This document shows, piece by piece, positions 16,086 through 23,920 of a stretch of DNA of 33,148 nucleotides. The stretch covers positions 1 through 33,148 of the forward strand of contig CAMBEV010000005.1 of NCBI GenBank assembly GCA_945865595.1, read 5' to 3'. Under the pieces are notes generated by a model that ran no database searches, was not told where the DNA came from, and saw nothing but the letters and a program-made list of their open reading frames with translations. The stretch comes from Nannocystis exedens (GTDB lineage Bacteria > Myxococcota_A > Polyangia > Polyangiales > Polyangiaceae). The translations under genes and the position numbers were made by a program. The first letter of the stretch is position 1. Every line of letters begins with the position of its first letter.

Positions 16086-17180
16086 TTGACCGTGAGGGTG
16101 GGTCGCTTCTTAGCCATGGTCGCTGTGCCGGTCGTTTACGCGTGTGCGGGCGCCAACACGCAGCCGCCACTTGTGCCGCCGCCTCCGGTTGTTGGCGAGC
16201 TCGACGATGCCGCGGTCGACGCCGCTGAAGCGGAGCGTATTGACGCGGGTGCGCCTGAGGCGAGTGCGCCTGCCCCGGACGTCAAGCCGGACGTCACGCC
16301 GCCCGCCGTCGAAGAGTTGCAATATGCATGCGGTCTGTTGCTCTCGTGTGGCTCGCTCGCGCTGCCGCCGAACGTCGTGCCGGCGGATTTTGGCGAGTGC
16401 GTGCGCAAGCTCGGCAACGACCTGTCGTCCGCCACCGCGATCAGCTATTCGCTGTCGATTCGCGAGTGTGCGCTTGCGGCCTCGTCGTGCAGCAAGCTCA
16501 GCGCGTGTCTGCTCCACGGCGTTAAACCCACGGTTTGCAAGGGGCGCGCTACCGGCGCTACAGGCGATGACAAGGTGGCCGGACTCTGTGACGTTTCTGG
16601 CAAGGCCGTCACTTGCTACCGCGAACGCGTGCTTCTCGTGCGCGACTGTCCTCGTGGCGGCGAAGAGTGTGCGGTGCGACAGGGCGACGCTTCATGCACT
16701 TTCGGGGCGTGCACCAACGAAGCCGCGACCCCCCACTGCACACCGTCGCAAACGCGCGTCGTCCGATGCGACCAGGGCAAGCTGGTCGGTCGCGACTGCT
16801 CGCTCTTTGGACTCACCTGCGCAGAAACACCGAAGGGCGCGGCTTGCACCACGAGCGCGACCTGCGAAGGCACTAGCCGTCGCTGCGAGAATGGCGTTGC
16901 GGTGGTCTGCCACGATGGCCATGAAGTGCGCGTCGACTGCGAGGCGGCCGGCCTCGATTGCGAGGCGAAGCCCACAAGGGCGCTGATATCAAGCGTCGAA
17001 AAAGTCGGCGAGTGCTTCTCGCGGCAGGTGAACGATCCGTGCGACGGCGCAACCAAGACCTCGTGCGACGGCAGCACGATCACCTCATGTGTCCGCGGAA
17101 AAAAGACCACCTTCGCGTGCAAGGCGATCAACTTGTCTCGCTGCGAACACTCAGCAACAGGCGTTCGCTGCGCGCAGTAG
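16086..17180 (+). CDS. Cys-rich repeat lipoprotein of unknown function
   Basis: 364 residues if started at TTG 16086, which has AGG eight bases upstream and gives a good lipoprotein signal (MTVRVGRFLAMVAVPVVYAC, Cys20). GTG 16092 or 16098 would also work. After a Pro/Ala-rich linker the protein becomes rich in cysteine. A loose unit of about 40 residues, with the pattern C-x-x-G-x-x-V-x-x-D-C followed by a Cys three to six residues later, recurs about four times. Examples are CDQGKLVGRDC, CHDGHEVRVDC and CVRGKKTTFAC. Disulfide-linked extracellular repeats are likely. I know no function for it. It is followed 39 bases later by the PQQ dehydrogenase gene. Confidence 0.75.
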   Translation: MTVRVGRFLAMVAVPVVYACAGANTQPPLVPPPPVVGELDDAAVDAAEAERIDAGAPEASAPAPDVKPDVTPPAVEELQYACGLLLSCGSLALPPNVVPADFGECVRKLGNDLSSATAISYSLSIRECALAASSCSKLSACLLHGVKPTVCKGRATGATGDDKVAGLCDVSGKAVTCYRERVLLVRDCPRGGEECAVRQGDASCTFGACTNEAATPHCTPSQTRVVRCDQGKLVGRDCSLFGLTCAETPKGAACTTSATCEGTSRRCENGVAVVCHDGHEVRVDCEAAGLDCEAKPTRALISSVEKVGECFSRQVNDPCDGATKTSCDGSTITSCVRGKKTTFACKAINLSRCEHSATGVRCAQ

Positions 17181-17219
17181 ACCGAAGGGACCGGGCTTGC
17201 CCCGGCGAAGGAGGCGTTG

Positions 17220-18770
17220 ATGCTCAAAGTTGTTTCAAGCGCGATGCTGCTCATCGCGGCAATGTCGTCGGCGTCCGTTGCCCGAGCCGACACGCTTGAC
17301 CCCGCGCTAGCCGGAAGCTTCAAGCTGGAGACTTGGTTAACTGGCTTGACGGATATCACCGGCGTCCGGTTTCTTCCGGATGGGCGCGTGTTCGTCCTCG
17401 AAAAAGGCGGCGCGCTGCGGCTCGTGAAGTCCGACGGCACGACGGTCCTCGCGCACAAATTCTCAGTCGACTCCGCGAGCGAGAAAGGCCTTCTGGGCGT
17501 CGCCGTGCAACCCGACTTCGAATCGAGCCATCGCGTCGTCGTGTACTGGTCGCGTTCAGACAGCAGCGGCGGAACCCACCAAAAACGCCACCGCGTCGCG
17601 AGCTTCGTGCTGAACGGCGACTACCTCGATGTTACCACCGAGCGCATCTTGATCGACGACCTCGAGGGCCCGGCGAACCACGACGGCGGTGCTCTTTTTT
17701 TCGGTCCCGACGGCTATCTGTATATCGGCACCGGCGACTGCGGCTGCAACCAGACGATCCCAACACTGCCAACCCTTCACCAGAACTTGCGCGCAACGGC
17801 CTTCAACAGCCTGAACGGCAAGGTCCTTCGCATCGCCGTTGACGGGACCGTTCCCGAAGGCAACCCATATCGTAACACTGCAGGTCCAGTTTCTGGCATC
17901 GCGAAGCCGTACTCTTGCGCGCCGTCCGAGGCGGTCTCTCTGGTCAACTCTCCCGTGGGTCCAGAGATTTATGCGCTCGGGTTCCGCAATGCGTTTCGGT
18001 TGTGGGTCGATCCGAAGACGAACAACGTTTGGGTCGGCGACGTCGGTGAGGTCGAGTTCGAAGAGATCAACGTGATCACTCCCGCGATGAAAGGCGGTCA
18101 CTATGGCTGGCCTTTTATTGAAGGCCCGGTCAAGAGCGACGGCCCAACAACGAGCATTTGCAACACGCTTCAGCCGAAGCCCGGCGACTGCGTGAAGCCC
18201 ACATACGCCTGCGTGCACGGCGCCGCGCGAACCGTCAACGGGGTGTCCTATGACGGAAACTGCCAGTCGATCACGGGCGGACTCATCGTCGACTCCTGCC
18301 AGTTCCCTGATTCGTACCGTGGCAAGTACTATTTTGCCGACAACGTGAAGGGCACCATTTACTCGCTCGACGTCAACGCTGATCGCTCGGGCGTCGATGC
18401 CACGAGCCGCAAGGTGGTTGCTCAGCTCGACAGCGGAAGCTACCCCGTCGAGTTTACGGTCGGGCCCGACGGTTCGCTCTACGTCGCGGTCTACGGCTAC
18501 GGCGCGCCGTCGCGCGTAGTCAGGATCGTGCCCACTACGCCGAACACCTGCCCCGCGGACGCTGGCGTCCCCGACGGCGCGATCGCCCCCGCTGTCGACG
18601 CGGGATTTCCTGACGCAGGTGGCGCCCCAGCCGCTCCCGCTGACCCGGGTTGCGGCTGCAGCACCGCAGATACCACCCGCCGCAGCTCCGGCGCTCTTGC
18701 TGTTGGGCTCGCGCTGGTCGGAACGCTCTTCGCCAGGAAGCGGAAGACCTGGTTTCGCGTTCGAGGGTGA
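17220..18770 (+). CDS. PQQ-dependent sugar dehydrogenase-like protein with MYXO-CTERM anchor
   Basis: 516 residues from the ATG at 17220, behind a strong AAGGAGG. A signal peptide (residues 1-23, ending VARA) leads to a six-bladed propeller of the glucose/sorbosone dehydrogenase family. Typical blocks are GVRFLPDGRVFVLEKGG, LLGVAVQPDF, NHDGGALFFGPDGYLYIGTG, ALGFRNAFRLW, WVGDVGEVEFEEIN and GHYGWPFIEG. Such enzymes oxidise sugars with PQQ and calcium outside the cytoplasm. The end has a Pro/Ala linker, then GCGCSTADTTRRS, a hydrophobic helix and KRK. This is the MYXO-CTERM layout, which directs proteins to cell-surface anchoring in myxobacteria. The next gene's ATG overlaps the stop by one base, so the pair is co-translated. 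Confidence 0.9.
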   Translation: MLKVVSSAMLLIAAMSSASVARADTLDPALAGSFKLETWLTGLTDITGVRFLPDGRVFVLEKGGALRLVKSDGTTVLAHKFSVDSASEKGLLGVAVQPDFESSHRVVVYWSRSDSSGGTHQKRHRVASFVLNGDYLDVTTERILIDDLEGPANHDGGALFFGPDGYLYIGTGDCGCNQTIPTLPTLHQNLRATAFNSLNGKVLRIAVDGTVPEGNPYRNTAGPVSGIAKPYSCAPSEAVSLVNSPVGPEIYALGFRNAFRLWVDPKTNNVWVGDVGEVEFEEINVITPAMKGGHYGWPFIEGPVKSDGPTTSICNTLQPKPGDCVKPTYACVHGAARTVNGVSYDGNCQSITGGLIVDSCQFPDSYRGKYYFADNVKGTIYSLDVNADRSGVDATSRKVVAQLDSGSYPVEFTVGPDGSLYVAVYGYGAPSRVVRIVPTTPNTCPADAGVPDGAIAPAVDAGFPDAGGAPAAPADPGCGCSTADTTRRSSGALAVGLALVGTLFARKRKTWFRVRG

Positions 18771-19663
18771 TGCATCCTCGCCTCGTGGATTCCCTCGCTC
18801 GCACGTTGGCTACCCTCCTTCTGTTTGCTGCGTCGGCGTGCGCGCCTGATCGGCAACCGCCTCCGCGCCCGCCGGCCGCGCCCTTGCCAAGCGCGCAGCC
18901 CAGTGCACCGATGGACGACGTCGCTCCGCCGCAGGGTCGCCCTGCGAACGACGCTGCAAGTGAGGCCGAGGTAGGCGATGCGGCTGCCGGCACGGATGCG
19001 ACTGCCGAGGCTCCGACAGCAACAACGCCGAGCGCACCTCAAGCAACCTCTGCGTGCAACGCGCAGGTGCCTCAAGAATTCTTGATTCGTGGCAATTGGT
19101 TCTTCAATCCGAAATTGGCAAAAAACGACCAGAAGAAGCGCGCGGATCTTCACGGCGAGGCTGTGCGTTATCGCACTGAGCACTACGGCTACTTCCGAGG
19201 CTTCGGCAGGCCCGAATGGAATGCGCATTCGCCCTCGTTCTACGCCGTCGACACCAAGTTTTTTGGGGTCACGGTGAAGATGCACAAGTCGGTTGTGCCC
19301 GCGCTTTCGTGCGTCGAGGAAGAGATTCGCTCTCAATGCTCGGCGACGCCATACACCCCAAAAGCGCTCGGGGGTATTCGGTTTAAGAATACCTATCATA
19401 CCGGTGAGATTACCAATCACGCTTATGGCATTGCGATCGACATCGACCCTGTGCTCAATCCCTGTTGCGGCTGCGTGCCGCCGTGGAACAACGCGCCACA
19501 ATGCCGTCGTCCCTCCAAGACGCCGTATGACCGCATGTCGCTACCCGAGTGCTGGGTGCACGCGTTCACCAAGTACGGCTTCTACTGGCTTGGGTACGAC
19601 CCGATGAAGGACACGATGCACTTCGAGTTCTTGGGCGACCCCGCGAAGGTTGTGCGGCCGTAG
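18770..19663 (+). CDS. M15-family peptidase lipoprotein (D,D-carboxypeptidase / endopeptidase-like)
   Basis: 297 residues from the ATG at 18770, which shares its A with the upstream stop (TGATG). The lipoprotein signal ends LLLFAASAC, with acylated Cys24, followed by an Ala/Pro-rich linker to about residue 100. The C-terminal domain has the zinc-ligand motifs of peptidase family M15: NHAYGIAIDID (His and Asp) and DTMHFEFLGDP (His), the latter preceded by WLGYDPMKD. GGIRFKNTYHTGEITNH is also typical. Family members cut peptide cross-links or stem peptides of peptidoglycan. Several cysteines (CCGC, CRR, CW) near the active site suggest disulfides in the periplasm. Confidence 0.85.
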   Translation: MHPRLVDSLARTLATLLLFAASACAPDRQPPPRPPAAPLPSAQPSAPMDDVAPPQGRPANDAASEAEVGDAAAGTDATAEAPTATTPSAPQATSACNAQVPQEFLIRGNWFFNPKLAKNDQKKRADLHGEAVRYRTEHYGYFRGFGRPEWNAHSPSFYAVDTKFFGVTVKMHKSVVPALSCVEEEIRSQCSATPYTPKALGGIRFKNTYHTGEITNHAYGIAIDIDPVLNPCCGCVPPWNNAPQCRRPSKTPYDRMSLPECWVHAFTKYGFYWLGYDPMKDTMHFEFLGDPAKVVRP

Positions 19664-19666
19664 GCG

Positions 19667-20476
19667 CTAGCTCATCCTAAACAGCAGCAGCTTGTAGTCG
19701 CTCAGCGCGGCCAAAAATGGCGCACGATCGAGTACATTTTCTCCAGCCCTGAAAATAGGGCTTACGAGGCCCTGCGGTACGTCACGCACCGAACATACGA
19801 GGCGCACCGGGACGAAGCCCATGCGGTCGGCTTTGACGAGTTCGAGTCCTGCGCGGTTCGCGAGCGCGATCCACTCTTCGATGCCGAGGTCGAGCACGCG
19901 CCGCAGAAGAGGCGACCGGTGGATGGGCTCGAGCACAAGGACGCGGCCACCGGAAGAAACTGCCCGTGCAATGTTACGAAATGCAAGTTGAAGATCGTCC
20001 GCCGTCTGGCATGCGACCGACAGGCAGCCGAGCACCAGCACGTCGTCGAATTTGGCGTCCAGATGCGAGAAGCCCTTGAGCACGTCCGCTGTGTTGAAAC
20101 GCGCTTGCTTGGTCCATGATTCGGTGAGCCCGAGCGTCTCCTCTCGAGCCGCGCTGACGGTCGTTTCGGAAAAGTCGACGCCGGTGACCTCCCTCGCGCC
20201 ACTACTTGCGAGAAAACGCGTCATGCGGCCGGTGCCGCAGCCGACGTCGAGCATGCGCCGACCCGACCAGTCACCGAGCGTGCGCGTGATGAGGTCGCGC
20301 TGCCTTTCGTCCCACAATGCGTTGTACGTGTTGGACGGCCAGAGCGAGCGCGAGAGACCGGTGCGAGCGTTTGCGCGCGCGTCCCAGTAATCCTTGGCGT
20401 GGTAGATGGCGTCGCGTGTGCGGCGCTCGCGGATCAGCTGCAAAAAGCCTGTTGAGCCCGAACTGCGTGTGCTCAT
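19667..20476 (-). CDS. SAM-dependent methyltransferase (last gene of the sugar operon)
   Basis: 269 residues. The SAM-binding motif I is MLDVGCGTGRMTRFL (about 75-89), followed by GVDFSETTVSAA with the acidic ribose-binding residue and by DVLVLGCLSVACQT as motif IV. A helical N-terminal stretch of about 60 residues precedes the Rossmann fold and probably shapes the substrate site. The ATG overlaps the stop of the ATP-grasp gene by four bases (ATGA), so translation is coupled. In this operon it plausibly methylates the sugar or the residue attached to it. The acceptor atom cannot be read from the sequence. Confidence 0.87.
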   Translation of the reverse strand: MSTRSSGSTGFLQLIRERRTRDAIYHAKDYWDARANARTGLSRSLWPSNTYNALWDERQRDLITRTLGDWSGRRMLDVGCGTGRMTRFLASSGAREVTGVDFSETTVSAAREETLGLTESWTKQARFNTADVLKGFSHLDAKFDDVLVLGCLSVACQTADDLQLAFRNIARAVSSGGRVLVLEPIHRSPLLRRVLDLGIEEWIALANRAGLELVKADRMGFVPVRLVCSVRDVPQGLVSPIFRAGENVLDRAPFLAALSDYKLLLFRMS

Positions 20477-21693
20477 GATGCGCCTTCCACGTCGAGTTTC
20501 AGTGTCGCAAGGGCGCGATCCGCGCTCGCGATCGCATCGGCCGAGGATGTGCCTGTCGCAAGCACGTAGCCGGCGCGCTTCGCGCTGTCAGTGAGAGGAT
20601 GAATGATGCCGCCATTAGTTACAAATAACTGCGCGTCGTGCACGTGTGGCAATGCTCGCGCGTCATCGAGCCCGGTGGACGACAGGAGCTTACCGGGCTT
20701 TGCGATGAGGAACTTTGCGACAGCGGCAGCGTAACGCGTGCCGGTTTTGCCTTCGCACTCAAGCCCGCGATCGCCCAATGCGATGCCGATCGTGCGGTGA
20801 TACAAATCAACGCCGCTCGCGAGGAACGTCACGTCCGCGTCGAAGCCACCGCCCATGCGCGCGGCGGTTTCAAAAAGCATCGCGCCTTGCGTACCGAGAG
20901 CGACTTGCGAGTAGCAGGGACCGCGGGTGTGGCCGAGCGCCTTTGCGCCGCGCCTTGCCACGTCGATCACTTGAGCCTCATCGCTCGCAGACAGGCCCGA
21001 GGGATAGAGCTCGGCCACCATGACGCCAAGAGGACGGTTGCCCGGGACCGTGATGCGTTCGGTGACCGCGTAGGGAACGAGCTCGCCCGATTCGAGCCAG
21101 CCGTTGACGGAGTACTCGCGGCCTGTAATCCAAGCCTCAACGACGACGGCGGGAAGCCCAGCCGCGGTGGCATGGAAAAGAGCGTCGTTGAAGGCGCTTT
21201 CGACTTCGTCAAGCGAGTTAACCCTGCTCACGCCGCGCTGTCCCCAGCCGCGCGCGGGCTTCATCACCACTGGGTAGCCAACTTCGTTGACGAAAGTGCG
21301 CGCAGAAGCCACGTCGAAGCAGCTCTTGAACTCGGGGACGTCGAGCCCAGCGCTCTGGTAGCCGGCCCGCATGGGATCCTTCTCCTGGCAGCGGCGAATG
21401 ATCTCGGGCGACGCGTAGAAGGGCAGGTCGAGCTGGGCCGCGACGCCTGCAACCGTTCGTACAGAAACTTCACTCCCTGTGCTGGTGATCGCGCGGTGTC
21501 CGCTCTTCTTCATGAACGCGGCGATCGCAGGCTCGTCGCTCGTTGAAATACGCTCAAACGAGCTACAATAAGGGACACCGACGGCCGCGGGGTTCATGTC
21601 GATGCCGACGACCTCCACGCCAAGCGCACGCGCGCGCCGAATCAGCGACAGTTGTGGAAACCCGCAACCGACAATGACAAGCGTACGGCTCAT
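20473..21693 (-). CDS. ATP-grasp ligase
   Basis: 406 residues from the ATG at 21693, which overlaps the GT2 stop by four bases. The N-terminal pre-ATP-grasp domain starts TLVIVGCGFPQLSLIRRARALG. The ATP-grasp core has YPVVMKPARGWGQRGVSRV (nucleotide-binding Lys and Gly-rich loop), VVVEAWITGREYSVNGW, and LFETAARMGGGFDADV near the metal-binding residues. Stand-alone enzymes of this type join a carboxylate, activated as an acyl phosphate, to an amine. Placed after an amino-sugar aminotransferase, it is a candidate for acylating that amine with an amino acid. This is inference; carboxylation or peptide ligation are alternatives. Confidence 0.87.
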   Translation of the reverse strand: MSRTLVIVGCGFPQLSLIRRARALGVEVVGIDMNPAAVGVPYCSSFERISTSDEPAIAAFMKKSGHRAITSTGSEVSVRTVAGVAAQLDLPFYASPEIIRRCQEKDPMRAGYQSAGLDVPEFKSCFDVASARTFVNEVGYPVVMKPARGWGQRGVSRVNSLDEVESAFNDALFHATAAGLPAVVVEAWITGREYSVNGWLESGELVPYAVTERITVPGNRPLGVMVAELYPSGLSASDEAQVIDVARRGAKALGHTRGPCYSQVALGTQGAMLFETAARMGGGFDADVTFLASGVDLYHRTIGIALGDRGLECEGKTGTRYAAAVAKFLIAKPGKLLSSTGLDDARALPHVHDAQLFVTNGGIIHPLTDSAKRAGYVLATGTSSADAIASADRALATLKLDVEGAS

Positions 21694-22709
21694 GTGCCCG
21701 TGGCCGTCCACGGCTCGTCGGGAGCGCCCGGTGCGAGCGACGCGCGGAAGAGCTCATCCTGAGGCTGTCTTGCCTCACGCTCGAAGTTCAGACGCGCGGC
21801 GATGTTGTAGAGCGGGCGCGCTTGGGTCTGCACGTAGATGCGCGCGATGTACTCGCCGATCACGCTGAGCGCGACGAGCTGCATGCCCGACAGGACGGCA
21901 ACGGTTGCGAAGAGCGAGGGCCAGCCCATGAAGCCGTAGTTGAACAGCACCTTGCGGGCGATTGCCCAAAGGCCGAAGAGGAAGCCGCCCGCTGCGAAGA
22001 TCACGCCGAGCGTTCCAATGTAGCGAAGGGGTTTGGACGAGAAGCCGACCACGAGATCGAACGTGTGATTGAGAAGCTTGGTAAAGTTGTACTTGGTGTT
22101 TCCGGAAGCGCGCGGTGCGTGTGCCACACGGACGACCCCGATGCGTGCGCCGCTCCACACGATGAGCGCGCTGAAGAACTTGCGCCGCTCGGGCAGTGCC
22201 GCAACGAGCCGCGCGATAGGTGCCGACATCAAACGAAACGTCGAGACGTCTTCGGGCAGCTCGATCTCCATCATTGTGCGCATGCTCCACTGCATGGTCC
22301 GTGAAGCCGCAACGCGAAACCAGGCGTCCTGTCGATTCTCACGAACGCCGTACACGACGTCGTAGCCCTCGTTCTTTTTGTCAATAAGATTGACGATGTC
22401 TTCGGGCGAGTGCTGGAGGTCCCCGTCCATCTGAATGAGCCAGGAGCCCCGTGCGTTGAGGTAGAGCGCCTCGACGGCGGCTTCCTGCCCGTAGTTCCGC
22501 GTAAATCGCACGACCTTGACGCGTCGATCGCGTTCGGCGAGCTGCTCGAGCAGTTGTGGGGTCCGATCGCGTGAGCCATCGTCCACATAAAGGAGCTCGA
22601 ACGGCTCGCCCACACCCTCCATGGCGGCGAGAACGCGCGCGGTGAGTCGCTCGATGTTTCCCTCTTCGTTGAGGACCGGAATGACGACGCTGTAAACGAT
22701 GTCGCTCAT
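21690..22709 (-). CDS. GT2 polyprenyl-phosphate glycosyltransferase, ArnC/DPM1-like
   Basis: 339 residues. The GT-A domain has YSVVIPVLNEEGNIERL, the nucleotide-binding YVDDGSRDRT, the metal-binding QMDGDLQHSPEDI, and RFTRNYGQEAAV. These match the DPM1/ArnC/GtrB branch. Two helices follow near residues 230-300 (YIGTLGVIFAAGGFLFGLWA and SLFATVAVLSGMQLVALSVI), then the SVIGEYIARIYVQ tail. It should move a sugar from a nucleotide donor to undecaprenyl phosphate on the inner face of the membrane. Its ATG overlaps the DegT stop by four bases, suggesting that the sugar made upstream is its donor. Confidence 0.92.
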   Translation of the reverse strand: MSDIVYSVVIPVLNEEGNIERLTARVLAAMEGVGEPFELLYVDDGSRDRTPQLLEQLAERDRRVKVVRFTRNYGQEAAVEALYLNARGSWLIQMDGDLQHSPEDIVNLIDKKNEGYDVVYGVRENRQDAWFRVAASRTMQWSMRTMMEIELPEDVSTFRLMSAPIARLVAALPERRKFFSALIVWSGARIGVVRVAHAPRASGNTKYNFTKLLNHTFDLVVGFSSKPLRYIGTLGVIFAAGGFLFGLWAIARKVLFNYGFMGWPSLFATVAVLSGMQLVALSVIGEYIARIYVQTQARPLYNIAARLNFEREARQPQDELFRASLAPGAPDEPWTATGT

Positions 22710-23881
22710 GACGCGGTGAATCCTTGGGCGACGGCCTCGATGACTTCGTCCTGAGCGCTCTCGCTCAATGTAGGAAACATTGGGATGGAGATCGTGCGGT
22801 CGCCGATTTCCTCTGCAATGGGGAAGGTGCCGCGCGGGAGGTGAAGGCGGTCTTGCAGGTACGTGAGCAAGTGAATCGCGCGGTAGTTGACGGCTGTTCC
22901 GATGCCTCGTTTCCCGAGGTGGGTGAGTAGCGCGTCGCGCTTTGCGGGCGGCGCATGAATGGTGAACAGGTGGTGGCTGCCTCGGCCCCGCCGCTCGATC
23001 AGCCCAGGGACACCTTGCGGTGAAGCCTCGCGAAGCGCGGGAACACGACGCAGAAGTTCTAATTCGTAACGTTTAACGATCGATTCGCGAGCAGCCCGCT
23101 TTTCCTCGGCTTTTGGCAGCTGCACGCGCAACAGCGAAGCGTCGAGGTCAGTGAGGTTCGCTTTGTAACCGAGCTCGATCAGATCCCAGTGTTGGTATGT
23201 GCCACCGTGGCGGTCTGACGCTGATTTGGATACGCCATGGTTACGAAGTCTGCGAAGCCGGTCGGCCACGTCGCTGTTCTTGGTTACGACCGCGCCGCCG
23301 TCGCCGCATGTCATGTTCTTCGTCGCGTAGAAGCTGAAGACAGCTGCATCGCTGAGCTCGCCCGGTCGCACCCCGTCGCGTTCGATTTCGATGCCGTGGG
23401 CGGAGTCTTCGATGATGCGAAGGTTGTGGCGGCGCGCAATGTCGACGAGCGCTCGCATGTCGGCGAGCTGCCCATAAAGGTGCACTGGCATGATCGCTTT
23501 GGTTCGCTTGGTGGCGGCGGCTTCCACGCGCGCCGGGTCAATGAGTCCGGTCGCCGGCTCCACATCAACCAGGACGGGCGTCGCGCCTGCCAGCAAGATC
23601 GCGTTCGTCGTCGAGGCAAACGTCATCGGCGTCGTGATCACTTCGTCGCCTTCGCCCACATCAAGAGCACGCAGCGCCAAAAGTAACCCCATCGAGCACG
23701 AATTGGTGCCAACGACGTGTGGCGCCGCCTGGCTCTCGCGTCCGCGAACAAGGTATTCGCCAAGCGCACGCTCAAACGCCGCAACTTGCGGTCCCAACGT
23801 GAGAAACGCGCCTTCGAGAACCTTGCGCCACTCGACGGCTTCGGCCTCGCCCAACTGATGACGATAGAACTCGACGCTCAT
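22706..23881 (-). CDS. DegT/DnrJ/EryC1/StrS sugar aminotransferase
   Basis: 391 residues from the ATG at 23881, chosen because GGAG lies seven bases upstream; an in-frame GTG four codons earlier is possible. Family motifs are VVGTNSCSMGLLLALRAL, ITTPMTFASTTNAIL, the cofactor-contacting EDSAHG (Asp159, His162) and the PLP lysine Lys188 in FSFYATKNMTCGDGGAVVT. Also present are YKANLTDLDASLLRVQL and the C-terminal SIPMFPTLS. It transfers an amino group, usually from glutamate, to a keto-sugar nucleotide. The family is the same as ArnB and PglE, and the exact sugar is unknown. It lies 30 bases downstream of the epimerase gene. Confidence 0.94.
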   Translation of the reverse strand: MSVEFYRHQLGEAEAVEWRKVLEGAFLTLGPQVAAFERALGEYLVRGRESQAAPHVVGTNSCSMGLLLALRALDVGEGDEVITTPMTFASTTNAILLAGATPVLVDVEPATGLIDPARVEAAATKRTKAIMPVHLYGQLADMRALVDIARRHNLRIIEDSAHGIEIERDGVRPGELSDAAVFSFYATKNMTCGDGGAVVTKNSDVADRLRRLRNHGVSKSASDRHGGTYQHWDLIELGYKANLTDLDASLLRVQLPKAEEKRAARESIVKRYELELLRRVPALREASPQGVPGLIERRGRGSHHLFTIHAPPAKRDALLTHLGKRGIGTAVNYRAIHLLTYLQDRLHLPRGTFPIAEEIGDRTISIPMFPTLSESAQDEVIEAVAQGFTAS

Positions 23882-23890
23882 GCTTTTCTC

Positions 23891-23920
23891 CACGAAAGGC
23901 TCACGAGAGGCTCACGAAAG
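23891..23920. repeat. Short 11-bp tandem repeat between operon genes
   Basis: CACGAAAGGCT (23891-23901) and CACGAGAGGCT (23902-23912) are followed by a third partial unit, CACGAAAG. The repeat covers the 30-base gap between the epimerase and DegT genes and includes the epimerase stop codon. Slippage here would change gene spacing or the last residues of the epimerase. Confidence 0.65.

Noticed and set aside
17191-17205. CCGGG-CTTGC-CCCGG hairpin considered as a terminator
   Set aside because: The stem has only five pairs, there is no T-run, and it lies between co-oriented genes that look co-transcribed.
18497-19501. 334-residue minus-strand frame
   Set aside because: It is antisense to the MYXO-CTERM tail and the M15 peptidase, both of which have clear motifs.
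20638-21546. 302-residue plus-strand frame
   Set aside because: It is antisense to the ATP-grasp gene and has no signal, domain or ribosome site.
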